Virus record (IMG/VR): IMGVR_UViG_3300028840_004168
Location: 62,001 to 126,000 of that record
DNA: 64,000 nt
Source of the DNA: a virus
Reading direction: 5' to 3' (one strand)
Below the pieces are notes generated by a model. The model saw only the letters and a list, made by a program, of their open reading frames with translations. It had not been told where the DNA came from and did not search any database. A program made the translations under genes and the position numbers. How positions within the stretch are numbered: position 1 is the stretch's first letter; each line of letters begins with the position of its first letter. Shown piece by piece: positions 49,561 through 57,767 of this stretch.

Positions 49561-49686
49561 ATGATTACTTTTAACAGTCTTAATGCCAAGCGTAACGGCA
49601 AAGTGTTTCCCATCATCATTAAAGTTCTTATTATTAACGTATCTGTCTTGGGGCTTGGGCTTTTACTATGCCTGCAGTGCTCATAA
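49561..49686 (+). CDS. Mini membrane protein
   Basis: 41 residues. Short basic N-terminus, then a long hydrophobic helix (I-I-I-K-V-L-I-I-N-V-S-V-L-G-L-G-L-L-L-C-L), ending C-S. GGAGG lies 10 bases before the ATG. First of four such proteins. Confidence 0.6.
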   Translation: MITFNSLNAKRNGKVFPIIIKVLIINVSVLGLGLLLCLQCS

Positions 49687-49698
49687 AGGGGGTGAAAT

Positions 49699-49935
49699 AT
49701 GGTTGAACTGCTGCTTCAGGTGCTGGTATATATGCTTAGCTATCCTTTAATGATAATTGGCAGCGCATTGCGTCTCCGTATAGATATCTCTGTGTGCACT
49801 ATGGGTAAGACTTCTATCTCAAACATAGCTCTATCTAACAGGCGAGTGAGCAGTGTAGCTATATATAACGGCTGGCAGTGGAAATATATAATGGGTAATA
49901 CTTTACTAACCAGGAAAAGAGGGGGTAAAATATGA
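49699..49935 (+). CDS. Small membrane protein
   Basis: 78 residues, SD AAGGGGGTG. One or two N-terminal hydrophobic helices (L-L-L-Q-V-L-V-Y-M-L-S-Y-P-L-M-I-I-G), then a soluble strand-rich tail with N-G-W-Q-W-K-Y-I-M-G. Stop overlaps the next start by 4 bp. Confidence 0.62.
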   Translation: MVELLLQVLVYMLSYPLMIIGSALRLRIDISVCTMGKTSISNIALSNRRVSSVAIYNGWQWKYIMGNTLLTRKRGGKI

Positions 49936-50132
49936 GAATAGGATTTATACTGGCGCTTATAACAAGCGTGTTATACTTTATATCAACAGCTATACAGGGA
50001 TATATGGGCGTAGACAATGGCAATGTGCTGATGGGATATATGGCAGGCTTCTACGGCGGTGCATCTATCATGATACTATTCGGCTTCAAGGACTTCTATA
50101 ACAGGACTTTCAGGGGGATATATGATGCCTGA
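49932..50132 (+). CDS. Small two-helix membrane protein
   Basis: 66 residues: helices at ~4-22 (I-L-A-L-I-T-S-V-L-Y-F-I) and ~32-50 (G-Y-M-A-G-F-Y-G-G-A-S-I-M-I-L). The double-helix hairpin resembles pinholin-like or superinfection-exclusion proteins, but no family is recognised. Confidence 0.62.
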   Translation: MRIGFILALITSVLYFISTAIQGYMGVDNGNVLMGYMAGFYGGASIMILFGFKDFYNRTFRGIYDA

Positions 50133-50256
50133 AAACACTAACAAGATATCTCATAAAAGCTTCAGTATAACTAAGCTTGAAGCATGCCTGCTCATAGCTG
50201 GATGCGGTATGGCTGGACTGGTAGCTTATCTATACTATTATTTGATGGGGGTGTGA
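50125..50256 (+). CDS. Mini membrane protein
   Basis: 43 residues, starting inside the previous gene's end (SD AGGGGGAT). One hydrophobic helix (A-C-L-L-I-A-G-C-G-M-A-G-L-V-A-Y-L). Its end overlaps the SD of the next gene. Confidence 0.58.
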   Translation: MPENTNKISHKSFSITKLEACLLIAGCGMAGLVAYLYYYLMGV

Positions 50257-50258
50257 AG

Positions 50259-50831
50259 ATGGGAAACGCATATATACTATATTCTGTGGGAGCATTGAAA
50301 GGCTTGCTGCACTTCGATATCCAGCTGCTTATAGACGGCTACAGGGCTGCCATAGAGTATCTTGAAAAAGAGATATGTCTGCCTGACGGCTGCAGCATAT
50401 ATGATGTCAGGAGAAAACCTGACAGCGACCTGATAGCAGTAGGTCTTGAAGGTGATATGTTCCCTAAAGTGCGTGAAGACAGGACTCTGCCGCATGTGTT
50501 GATCTGCTACGAGATCACGAGCGATGACAAAAAGATCCTGAAGACCATCGAAGATGCAGACATACCCAAGACATACTATGGGAGCGCTACATGCAGGACG
50601 TGCGCCTACTGGCATCAGTTTCCAGATATACCTTCTGTGGGAGCATGCCTGCTGCGTGTCAAGATGCATGCAATGGGAGATCCTATGCTGCATGGGCTGC
50701 AGGGTAAATCTTCCGATGAGATAAGTGAATTCCTGGATATATTCAGCAAAGAGTCTGATGAAACCTGTGAAGCATGGCGGTCTGAGCTGCCTGAAGATAT
50801 AGCTAAATACTTCGACAAGGAGAAGAAATAA
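50259..50831 (+). CDS. Cys-containing protein
   Basis: 190 residues from 50259 (SD GGGGGTG). C-R-T-C-A-Y-W...G-A-C-L-L...C-E-A-W near 110-180 resembles a C-x2-C...C...C-x-x-W knuckle. N-terminal ~90 residues are alpha/beta. It may be a soluble partner for the membrane proteins in the same operon. Confidence 0.6.
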   Translation: MGNAYILYSVGALKGLLHFDIQLLIDGYRAAIEYLEKEICLPDGCSIYDVRRKPDSDLIAVGLEGDMFPKVREDRTLPHVLICYEITSDDKKILKTIEDADIPKTYYGSATCRTCAYWHQFPDIPSVGACLLRVKMHAMGDPMLHGLQGKSSDEISEFLDIFSKESDETCEAWRSELPEDIAKYFDKEKK

Positions 50832-51196
50832 TGTTTGTATATATCGTCAACGAAGTGCCATATATAGAAGAGACTACACGCAGGCTGGTATTAGAGCTTG
50901 GAGATGGTAATGGAGTGTTCTACGGCAACTATGATTACATGCCTAAATACTATGACCGTTATGGAGATAAGTCTGAAAAGGAAGTATATAAAGAAGTGTT
51001 CGGGCCTCATCTGCTTTGCAAGAACTATACCTATCGCAACTGGATATGGACATTCTGCAGCCAAGACAAGACAGCTATAGTTTATTTTCTGGTCAATGTC
51101 ACAGGCACTTCTTTTGAATGTCCAGAGCACATGAAAGAAAAAGATTTATTCACATTGCTTGTAGCTCTGGAAGATAAAATCTTACTGGGGGTGTAA
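50831..51196 (+). CDS. Hypothetical protein
   Basis: 121 residues, Tyr-rich (Y-G-N-Y-D-Y-M-P-K-Y-Y-D-R-Y), mixed alpha/beta, overlapping the previous stop. No motif recognised. Confidence 0.58.
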   Translation: MFVYIVNEVPYIEETTRRLVLELGDGNGVFYGNYDYMPKYYDRYGDKSEKEVYKEVFGPHLLCKNYTYRNWIWTFCSQDKTAIVYFLVNVTGTSFECPEHMKEKDLFTLLVALEDKILLGV

Positions 51197-51418
51197 ATGA
51201 AAGAACTAATATTTACTTTGTTATCGATGCCTGTGTTATACCTAGCTCGTTTGTTAGGGCACAAGGCTGACATGAACCTGAGAATCAAGGGTGACAGCCT
51301 GGACAACTGGCTGACCGTCTACAACTACGATGCGTTCAAAGGGTGTGAGATACTGTGCCATGTATGGAAGAGCAGCTATCTCTTGGGCCTTACCATATCT
51401 TCAAGGAGAGGGGTGTAA
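51197..51418 (+). CDS. Small hypothetical protein
   Basis: 73 residues with a mildly hydrophobic first helix (I-F-T-L-L-S-M-P-V-L-Y-L-A), SD GGGGGTG. Stop overlaps the next start. Confidence 0.58.
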   Translation: MKELIFTLLSMPVLYLARLLGHKADMNLRIKGDSLDNWLTVYNYDAFKGCEILCHVWKSSYLLGLTISSRRGV

Positions 51419-51687
51419 TGTATCCAGATCATCTTGACCTTATAGAAAAGATAGCGCTCTTCGACTTCAAGGCCAGCGTGTTTATTATATATGCAGCGTG
51501 GATGTACTGGGGCATACGGAGTTTCAGCGACTATGCGCATAAAAACTACAAGCAGGGCATAGGGGCTGCAGGCGTGTTCTTTATGGCTATGACTGGAGTG
51601 CCGATAGCGTTGACTTTGGGCGCAGGGGTAGGCATAGTGTCATTTATATTTGGATCTCTGATCGACATATTAATCTTTAGCTGGTGA
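51418..51687 (+). CDS. Three-helix membrane protein
   Basis: 89 residues; helices at ~16-33 (A-S-V-F-I-I-Y-A-A-W-M-Y-W), ~47-67 and ~68-88 with a Gly-rich turn (L-G-A-G-V-G-I-V-S-F-I-F-G). Last membrane gene before the Cys-rich array. Confidence 0.66.
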   Translation: MYPDHLDLIEKIALFDFKASVFIIYAAWMYWGIRSFSDYAHKNYKQGIGAAGVFFMAMTGVPIALTLGAGVGIVSFIFGSLIDILIFSW

Positions 51688-51694
51688 GGTATAG

Positions 51695-52228
51695 ATGCCT
51701 TTAAGAATGACACATGAATTCGCTTATGTAATCGCCAAAGGCGCTAACCTTTATGCTGAACGTGGGCGTATAATCACTGTCAACAAGATAGACTGCACTT
51801 ACTTTGGGGCAAGGCATTACGGCAAGCATGAGGAATTCAGCAGGCATGATTCATGTAAGAAATGCAACCCATCTTTCAGGAACGTGTGCAGATGGCTGAG
51901 CAAGGAGTTTGAAGGCCTCTGCCATATGATCAAGAATGTTGATGAATTCAAGAAGTATGATCTAAACTTAACCGAATGCCATACTATGATAAAGAAGCAC
52001 TTGCCGTATACCTGCACTTATATATGCAATACCAGGATGACAAGTGAAAAGAACAGCGAGTTCGGATATAAGCCTATCGAAGACCTGGAAGCTACATGCA
52101 GGTGGAGAGATGATTACATAAGCTTCGGAGATGGGCTGTATGATGCAGAAATGATAGAGAGGCCGCTTGATGAGCCAGTAATGAAAAAAAAGAAACGAAG
52201 CATGTTTAACTTCGGGGGTAAGAAATAA
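51695..52228 (+). CDS. CxFG family protein 1
   Basis: 177 residues, first of the CxFG array. Helical N-terminus, motif N30-x-I-x-C34-x2-F-G38, then C-K-K-C-N-x6-C-x9-L-C and further cysteines, a spacing suited to two zinc sites. Tail: K-K-K-K-R-S-M-F-N-F-G-G-K-K. The tail's GGGGGT bases are the SD of the next gene, whose ATG overlaps the stop by 1 bp. No known fold is recognised. Confidence 0.75.
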   Translation: MPLRMTHEFAYVIAKGANLYAERGRIITVNKIDCTYFGARHYGKHEEFSRHDSCKKCNPSFRNVCRWLSKEFEGLCHMIKNVDEFKKYDLNLTECHTMIKKHLPYTCTYICNTRMTSEKNSEFGYKPIEDLEATCRWRDDYISFGDGLYDAEMIERPLDEPVMKKKKRSMFNFGGKK

Positions 52229-52734
52229 TGGCAGGTATACATGATGACTGGGCTGGCATGTCTGATGTCTTGGCAAGGGCTGCGGTAATCACTATCAGGC
52301 GGCACAGGCTGATCGGTATCAATAAGATCGAATGCAAATACTTCGGGGCAAGGTATCTGCCTAATGGAGAAAACTGGCATGCTTACCGCCATGAATGCAA
52401 GGTATGCCATACAGACTGTGTAAATGCCTGTGCCGAGATGTCTCATGAGAGGGTCGATATATGTGGGCGTATACAGCGTATCTCTGGTGTCTCATGTCCT
52501 GTAGGCAGAGCGTTCTTTCCACATGTATGTGTGATGCTGTGCAAGCTGGCCTCAGAGAGCGAAAAGCCAAGCGCCACTGACAGATTTCAATCATATCCTG
52601 TGACCATGCCTTTCCACGACAACACAGAGATAGAGGTAAAGTTCACTAACAAGTCAGCTCATGGAGAGAGGGTTGCCAATAGAGTGCCTGATAAGAAAAA
52701 GAGAAGTATGTTTAACTTCGGGGGTAAGAAATGA
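52228..52734 (+). CDS. CxFG family protein 2
   Basis: 168 residues. Motif N32-x-I-x-C36-x2-F-G40, then C-K-V-C-H-x6-C-x9-I-C. The tail D-K-K-K-R-S-M-F-N-F-G-G-K-K is the same as in protein 1 from K-K-K-R on, and again provides GGGGG for the next ATG. A basic, aromatic N-terminal helix (R-R-H-R-L-I) precedes the motif. Confidence 0.75.
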   Translation: MAGIHDDWAGMSDVLARAAVITIRRHRLIGINKIECKYFGARYLPNGENWHAYRHECKVCHTDCVNACAEMSHERVDICGRIQRISGVSCPVGRAFFPHVCVMLCKLASESEKPSATDRFQSYPVTMPFHDNTEIEVKFTNKSAHGERVANRVPDKKKRSMFNFGGKK

Positions 52735-53246
52735 AATTCGATAAGATGTTCAGGGTAACTATAGACCTGATGCTGCTGACCACAAGCTATATGGCTAGGC
52801 GGTATCTGCTGATACACAGGAACGAGATCAAGTGCGCTTACTTTGGCTGCAGGTATAATGACAATAAACCGTTCGGCTATAACGAGATATGCAAGGAGTG
52901 CAACGGATCTTTCTTTGGCGTATGCGCAGACCTGTCTGTAAGAAGAAACTATCTTTGCAATGAGATATCAGACAGAATGGAATGTGAAGCTGCAGAAAAA
53001 ACATTCGGAGCTTTCTGCGGAGAGCTCTGTAAAACAGAACGGCGCAGCTATGAGTGTATAGATAATGGTAAAGGATATGAACCTGAAGCGATGGATCACA
53101 GGACGTGCGAAGGTATCAATCTAGCCTTCACTCTTACGGTAGATGACGATGCCAAGAAGCCGCCTGAGATAAGCGATATAGAGCCAGTAGCGAAGAAGAA
53201 AAAGAGAAGCATGTTTAAGTTCGGGGGCAATCGTGAAACTGACTAG
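52731..53246 (+). CDS. CxFG family protein 3
   Basis: 171 residues. Motif N31-x-I-x-C35-x2-F-G39 and C-K-E-C-N-x6-C-x9-L-C. Tail K-K-K-K-R-S-M-F-K-F-G-G-N, extended by R-E-T-D because the stop lies past the next gene's GTG start (53233). Confidence 0.75.
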   Translation: MKFDKMFRVTIDLMLLTTSYMARRYLLIHRNEIKCAYFGCRYNDNKPFGYNEICKECNGSFFGVCADLSVRRNYLCNEISDRMECEAAEKTFGAFCGELCKTERRSYECIDNGKGYEPEAMDHRTCEGINLAFTLTVDDDAKKPPEISDIEPVAKKKKRSMFKFGGNRETD

Positions 53247-53592
53247 AGGAAGCGTATCAAGGATGTTATCGAAGATAGTAGAGATAGGCGCTGGCACAGA
53301 CAAAGAACCGCCGCCTGATATGGGAATATGCGATAGCTGCGGTACTAAAGATTTTATCTGGAATTTTGAAGTGGAGCAGGAAGGTGACTGGGAAGAAGGG
53401 TATTATGACGTGCATGTCTGCCCTTACTGTGATGACGGATATATAGTGGATTACGACTACAGCCCTGAACAGCTGGAACTGCTGGAAACATACTGGGAAA
53501 GAAAAGATCAGAAAAGAAGGTATCTTGAGATGAAACCTTTAAAGAAAAAAAGAAAGATGTTTAAGTTCGGGAGTAACGATGTCAAGGAGTAG
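53233..53592 (+). CDS. Unrelated zinc ribbon carrying the shared tail
   Basis: 119 residues from GTG 53233. C-D-S-C-G and C-P-Y-C-D are an ordinary zinc ribbon (about 33-68), with no CxFG motif. Yet it ends K-K-K-R-K-M-F-K-F-G-S-N-D, the same tail as its neighbours. This shows the tail is a separable module. GGGAGT in the tail serves the next small gene. Confidence 0.73.
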   Translation: MKLTRGSVSRMLSKIVEIGAGTDKEPPPDMGICDSCGTKDFIWNFEVEQEGDWEEGYYDVHVCPYCDDGYIVDYDYSPEQLELLETYWERKDQKRRYLEMKPLKKKRKMFKFGSNDVKE

Positions 53593-53713
53593 GATACTTT
53601 ATAGCTTGAAATACAGCCTGAGAGTCCATAAATTAGCCGATATGGACTTCAAACCACGTTGGATGAGTGTTTATATACTCTTGCTGCCAAAGGGCGTTAG
53701 GAGACGAATATGA
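53579..53713 (+). CDS. Small basic protein
   Basis: 44 residues, overlapping 14 bp with the previous gene and 4 bp with the next. Arg-rich with an aromatic middle (F-K-P-R-W-M-S-V-Y-I-L-L-L-P-K-G-V-R-R-R-I). The SD GGGAG lies in the previous tail codons. Fills an otherwise unexplained 117 bp gap. Confidence 0.55.
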   Translation: MSRSRILYSLKYSLRVHKLADMDFKPRWMSVYILLLPKGVRRRI

Positions 53714-54276
53714 GCTTTAAAACAACTAAGGAGCAAATAACAGATATACTTGACATCATAGCGCAGACGGCTATAATAGACATGAATATCTTCAGGCTTA
53801 AAAATATGAACGACATTAAATGCGATTACTTCGGGGTGCGGTATACAGACGAACAAAAATCTTTTGTGGAGAATAAATTCTGCCTGACATGTAATGATGA
53901 GTTCAGTGAAGAATGCGAATCGCTGTCAAGGGAATGCTGTGATATGTGCGAGCATTTAAAAAGCATGATGAATTGCGGTGTGGCACAGATGGCAGTGCCA
54001 CGTCTATGCAAAGACTTCTGTGATTTCAGGACTCAGAGCTTCGGGGCCAGCAACAGCGAAGGGATGGGCTATTCGCCTGTGCCAGACTACATAGAAAGGG
54101 AAGACGAACATGGGCGTATAGCAACGATCCCCAATGTAATAAAAGGAGCCAGGGTTAACTATGTCCTAAAGACGATAGTAGATGGAGTGCAGGTAGCAGA
54201 TAAGAACATAGACATGCTGCATGCCAGAAACAAGACCAGGGTGAAGAGGCGATTTCATTTCGGGAGAAGCAAGTGA
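53710..54276 (+). CDS. CxFG family protein 4
   Basis: 188 residues. N-x-I-K-C-x2-F-G near 36-44, C-L-T-C-N-x6-C-x9-M-C. An additional C-C-D-M-C run is present. Tail R-V-K-R-R-F-H-F-G-R-S-K (M replaced). GGGAG in the tail is the SD for the next GTG start. Confidence 0.74.
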   Translation: MSFKTTKEQITDILDIIAQTAIIDMNIFRLKNMNDIKCDYFGVRYTDEQKSFVENKFCLTCNDEFSEECESLSRECCDMCEHLKSMMNCGVAQMAVPRLCKDFCDFRTQSFGASNSEGMGYSPVPDYIEREDEHGRIATIPNVIKGARVNYVLKTIVDGVQVADKNIDMLHARNKTRVKRRFHFGRSK

Positions 54277-54860
54277 AAGACACTAAAGAAGTTAAAGAAA
54301 GCGTCATGAATGCTGTCTTGGGGTTTATGCGCAGACTGTTCTTAATAGATATAGAGCGTGCATACCTCTGCCATATGAATGGCATTACCTGTAAATACTT
54401 TGGCAGAAAGTATCTTGAAGCGAATGGAGAAGATGAAAACAATATCCTGAAGGTATACGTGGAAAATGAAAATACTCATGCTGCCTGTCTTCACTGTAAC
54501 GATGAATTCAGGGTTGAATGTATCAGGATAGCAGGCAGGGCATACAGGCTATGCGATGATATCAGGCACACTCTTGCTATTAGCTGTGGCGAATGCGAAA
54601 GGATGTTTCCAGGGCTGCTTGCAGGCTACTGTGACCACATGAACGAAAGCGCTAAAAGAAATGATGCTAATGTAGATGACAACTATCGCTCTGTGCCTGT
54701 AGGCTGTGCAGGAGATGGCGAAGAGCTGCCTTACAACATCGTGTTCAATCATGGAGACAGAACGTTTATAGTGAAAGAGCTCAGGAGTTCGTTTCCTATA
54801 GAGCCAGAGCAGCCGAAGAAGAAACGTAAGTTTCATTTCGGGAGAAGCAAGGATGAATAA
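54273..54860 (+). CDS. CxFG family protein 5
   Basis: 195 residues from GTG 54273. N-x-I-T-C-x2-F-G, a longer spacer (~30 residues), C-L-H-C-N-x6-C-x9-L-C. Tail K-K-K-R-K-F-H-F-G-R-S-K, nearly identical to protein 4, so these two are recent duplicates at their ends. Confidence 0.74.
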   Translation: MKDTKEVKESVMNAVLGFMRRLFLIDIERAYLCHMNGITCKYFGRKYLEANGEDENNILKVYVENENTHAACLHCNDEFRVECIRIAGRAYRLCDDIRHTLAISCGECERMFPGLLAGYCDHMNESAKRNDANVDDNYRSVPVGCAGDGEELPYNIVFNHGDRTFIVKELRSSFPIEPEQPKKKRKFHFGRSKDE

Positions 54861-55377
54861 CAACGAACATGACGGACTGGACGATGCTACCAGGATAGTG
54901 GGAGATGCATGGCTGCTATACCTGGATCTATGCATGTTTGCAGACACAAACAATGTGTTGTGTATATACTTCGGGCTGGACTATGACCATGCCAGCAGGA
55001 CATGCCAGAAATGCCATCCAGCAGTAAGCGACTTCTGCCAGAACACAATCACTGTAAGGCAGCAGCTATGCGAAGAAAGAGACAACATTATAGATTATCA
55101 TGGCTGCCCTGACTATGGACAACAGATAGCTAATCCAGAGGCGCTGGAAGTCAAGTATTGGTGGGCTCCTTTGTGCTACAACCTGTGCTTCAAGGCAAGA
55201 GAGCTTAACAGGGCTAGGCACAGGCGCAGAGCGCATGGCAGCGAATACCTTGTCGATGAGTATCTTCCAGAGATTGAAATAAGAACCATACCAGAGGAAG
55301 CGCCAGTGCGCAAATCCACTGATATAGAGATAAAGAAGAAGGGCAGACGAATGTTTGGATTTGGAGATAAGCAATGA
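54853..55377 (+). CDS. CxFG family protein 6
   Basis: 174 residues. N-x-V-L-C-x2-F-G, C-Q-K-C-H-x6-C-x9-L-C. Tail D-I-E-I-K-K-K-G-R-R-M-F-G-F-G-D-K. The GGAGAT in F-G-D serves the next ATG (55374). Confidence 0.74.
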   Translation: MNNNEHDGLDDATRIVGDAWLLYLDLCMFADTNNVLCIYFGLDYDHASRTCQKCHPAVSDFCQNTITVRQQLCEERDNIIDYHGCPDYGQQIANPEALEVKYWWAPLCYNLCFKARELNRARHRRRAHGSEYLVDEYLPEIEIRTIPEEAPVRKSTDIEIKKKGRRMFGFGDKQ

Positions 55378-55880
55378 GCTGGCAAAATACTAAAAAGATA
55401 ATAGAGCTTACCAATGAGATAATGCGGTATCATCTATCATGGATATCTACCAAGAAGACTTCCAGCATCGCATGCAGTTCCTTTGGTATAGCCTATGAAC
55501 AGCTAGATGACCACTGCATAGAATGTAATGTGTATGTGAAAGAAGCATGCAGTAATTTCTCTCAGAAGTTCGGCAGCCTGTGTGCCAACGTTCAGACATA
55601 TGTGTGCAGCAAGAGGCCAGAGCTGCAAGATACAAAAGAGATATGTTCATTAACCAAGCCTGTGTTCCCTACGCTATGCAGCTACCTGTGCAGGATACAT
55701 CGTGGAGCTTCAACAGAAGTTGGCTCACGCTATCCACATTCAGGCGATAATTATATTCCAATCTATGAAATAGACATAAAGAGTAAACTGGTAAAGAAGG
55801 AGCCGAAAGTCGCTGATATAGAGATAAAGAAGAAGGGCAGACGAATGTTTAGTTATAACACACTTTCTAAGAAAGGCTGA
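55374..55880 (+). CDS. CxFG family protein 7, end of sub-array
   Basis: 168 residues. The motif is degenerate (S-I-A-C-S-S-F-G), then C-I-E-C-N-x6-C-x9-L-C. The tail keeps I-E-I-K-K-K-G-R-R-M-F-S-Y but the Gly is replaced and the end is N-T-L-S-K-K-G. No gene follows for 134 bp, consistent with the glycine codons being needed mainly for downstream starts while the basic-aromatic part is kept. Confidence 0.72.
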   Translation: MSWQNTKKIIELTNEIMRYHLSWISTKKTSSIACSSFGIAYEQLDDHCIECNVYVKEACSNFSQKFGSLCANVQTYVCSKRPELQDTKEICSLTKPVFPTLCSYLCRIHRGASTEVGSRYPHSGDNYIPIYEIDIKSKLVKKEPKVADIEIKKKGRRMFSYNTLSKKG

Positions 55881-55889
55881 AAAAAAATA

Positions 55890-55901
55890 TGAAATTTCAG
55901 A
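55890..55901. promoter_or_regulatory. Palindrome variant after protein 7
   Basis: TGAAATTTCAGA after the stop codon, between the sub-arrays. Confidence 0.5.
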
Positions 55902-55948
55902 AAATAAAAAATGCGCTCATTAAAAAACAAGTATGCTTAACTTTCTAC

Positions 55949-55976
55949 TTGACAAATGTTCTATTATTATTATAAT
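55949..55976 (+). promoter_or_regulatory. Promoter of the second sub-array
   Basis: TTGACA, 16 bp, TATAAT inside an ATTATTATTATAATAATAAT inverted repeat. The same word occurs near 45890. Confidence 0.75.
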
Positions 55977-56014
55977 AATAATAATGTATGAAAATAAGTC
56001 GCTAAGGAGTAATA

Positions 56015-56500
56015 ATGGCGAGTCGTAAAAATATAGACATACTGAAAGAAGTCAAAGCAGAGTCATATAAGCTCGACTGGTTACGCATGGAGTATGCGCA
56101 TGTAAACAAGATCAAGTGTGATGCTTTTGGAGCAAACGGCAGATCGTCTCCATGTAGCAATAATTGCCATGTCGATGTATTAATGACATGCAGGAATATA
56201 GAAAAAGAGCTGAAACGTATCTGCGATATATTCAGCCACTATAGAACATATGAGAAAAAAAGATGTGATGTATGTAGAGTCGAAGTGCCTGTGCTCTGGC
56301 ATGTCTGTAGTAAAAAGAATGCCAAGATAGTTGTGAGAGGGCATGCAGCTGAGTTAACTCCTGTGCGTAAAAACCTGTTGTTTATATCAGATGACTTCAA
56401 AAAAATAGAAGCTTTTGAAAGAAGCCAGAACAAGATAGAAAATATAGATATCAAATCCAGAAAGAGGAAGATGTTTAACTATGGCAAAAAAGAAAGTTAA
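56015..56500 (+). CDS. CxFG family protein 8
   Basis: 161 residues. N-x-I-K-C-D-A-F-G, then C-S-N-N-C-x7-C-x9-I-C (first pair widened by one). Tail D-I-K-S-R-K-R-K-M-F-N-Y-G-K-K. Its Tyr-Gly codons contain the next gene's ATG (56481), the same trick as at 27570 and 27880. Confidence 0.73.
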   Translation: MASRKNIDILKEVKAESYKLDWLRMEYAHVNKIKCDAFGANGRSSPCSNNCHVDVLMTCRNIEKELKRICDIFSHYRTYEKKRCDVCRVEVPVLWHVCSKKNAKIVVRGHAAELTPVRKNLLFISDDFKKIEAFERSQNKIENIDIKSRKRKMFNYGKKES

Positions 56501-57038
56501 GAATAAAACAAAGAAAGCTAAGAAAGCAGCCAACAAAGATCCGTTCAAAGAGCTCAGGCTTGCCGTATACCTGCTTGACTGGCGCATGAGTGAGTTTGAA
56601 TACCTGAATAGGATAAGCTGTGATGCCTTTGGAACCTGCATTGAATCAGAATGTCACGAAGAAGAGGATGGCGATTTAAGATGCAACAGGGAAGTCATGG
56701 CTAAGTGCAAGCAGTTTGAGAAAGAAAGAAAAAAGCTGTGCAAAGAGTTTAAACAGATGAGCCAGATAGTTTATGGTGACAAGTATAAGTGCACTAAATG
56801 TGTAGACCACCTGCCGTTGCTGGCAGCTATATGTGACAGAGACGGCCCTAATCCTGAATGCGACACAGATGTTGTTAAACAGATACCACACAGCGCTGTA
56901 TTGCTTATACATGAAGCAGATGGCATCCTGACATCAGGTGGATGGACTGAGATACCAGATGCAGCTGAGCAGATGCTTGAAAACATGCGAGACAAAAACA
57001 AAGGCAGAAAGATGTTTGCCTATGGGAGAAGAAAATAA
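56481..57038 (+). CDS. CxFG family protein 9
   Basis: 185 residues with a Lys-rich start (K-K-K-V-K-N-K-T-K-K-A-K-K). N-R-I-S-C-D-A-F-G, C-N-R-E-V-M-A-K-C-x9-L-C. A central C-T-K-C. Tail N-K-G-R-K-M-F-A-Y-G-R-R-K; GGGAG serves the next start. Confidence 0.73.
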   Translation: MAKKKVKNKTKKAKKAANKDPFKELRLAVYLLDWRMSEFEYLNRISCDAFGTCIESECHEEEDGDLRCNREVMAKCKQFEKERKKLCKEFKQMSQIVYGDKYKCTKCVDHLPLLAAICDRDGPNPECDTDVVKQIPHSAVLLIHEADGILTSGGWTEIPDAAEQMLENMRDKNKGRKMFAYGRRK

Positions 57039-57292
57039 TGGCTGTAACTTTAAAAAATTTAAAAGATCTGGAAGCTGCAATCAGATACAAGCTTGCTGAT
57101 AATCCATCAAGAGCTAATATAATATTGACCGTAGACAACAAGCGCAAGCACAGCTGGCTGGTCTTGAACAAGAAAGTTGGATTTGTTGAGACGGTCACAT
57201 TGTTTGAAGCCAAGAATAATCTGCCTGGGCGTGCTAAGATGTACACTTATCTTAAAGGGATGAGAATGGCATTGGAGATAAGCAATGGCTAA
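57038..57292 (+). CDS. Small hypothetical protein
   Basis: 84 residues, no cysteines, helix-strand mix (I-I-L-T-V-D-N-K-R-K-H-S-W-L-V-L). Sits within the CxFG array without the motif or tail. Overlaps both neighbours, so it is cotranslated. Confidence 0.58.
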   Translation: MAVTLKNLKDLEAAIRYKLADNPSRANIILTVDNKRKHSWLVLNKKVGFVETVTLFEAKNNLPGRAKMYTYLKGMRMALEISNG

Positions 57293-57767
57293 AAACACAA
57301 GAAGCGATATAATCAAAAAAGCCAGGGCGCTGTCATACGTCCTTAACTGGAAGATATGGGAGTTCAAGAAGATCAATAAAGTTACGTGCAGATTGTTCGG
57401 CAATTACAACGATTGTGGTGAAGAGGGCAAGTGCAATGTGGTATGCGTAGAAGCATGCGACATAATAGAGGGTGAACATAACTTTATCTGCAACCTGCTG
57501 GATGGTACTCAGTTTGAAAAAGATAATATATGCGAGATGTGTGAAAAAGAAGTGCCGCTGCTATATGAAGCATGCATAGATAAAGATAGATACAATAGCA
57601 GGCCGAAGAGCCGCAAGGCAAACGTGAAGCCGCTGCAGAACAACAACTCGTTCATTAAAACGATGAGAGAGTGCGGCATATATCTCAAGAAAGAAAAAGA
57701 AGAGAAGTCTAAGAGAATAAAAATTAAACATAGAAAGAGAAACATGTTTAGCTTTGGAGAAAAGTAA
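57285..57767 (+). CDS. CxFG family protein 10
   Basis: 160 residues. N-K-V-T-C-R-L-F-G, then a diverged C-N-V-V-C-V-E-A-C-x9-I-C, and C-E-M-C. Tail K-I-K-H-R-K-R-N-M-F-S-F-G-E-K; GGAG is the next SD. Confidence 0.72.
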   Translation: MAKNTRSDIIKKARALSYVLNWKIWEFKKINKVTCRLFGNYNDCGEEGKCNVVCVEACDIIEGEHNFICNLLDGTQFEKDNICEMCEKEVPLLYEACIDKDRYNSRPKSRKANVKPLQNNNSFIKTMRECGIYLKKEKEEKSKRIKIKHRKRNMFSFGEK

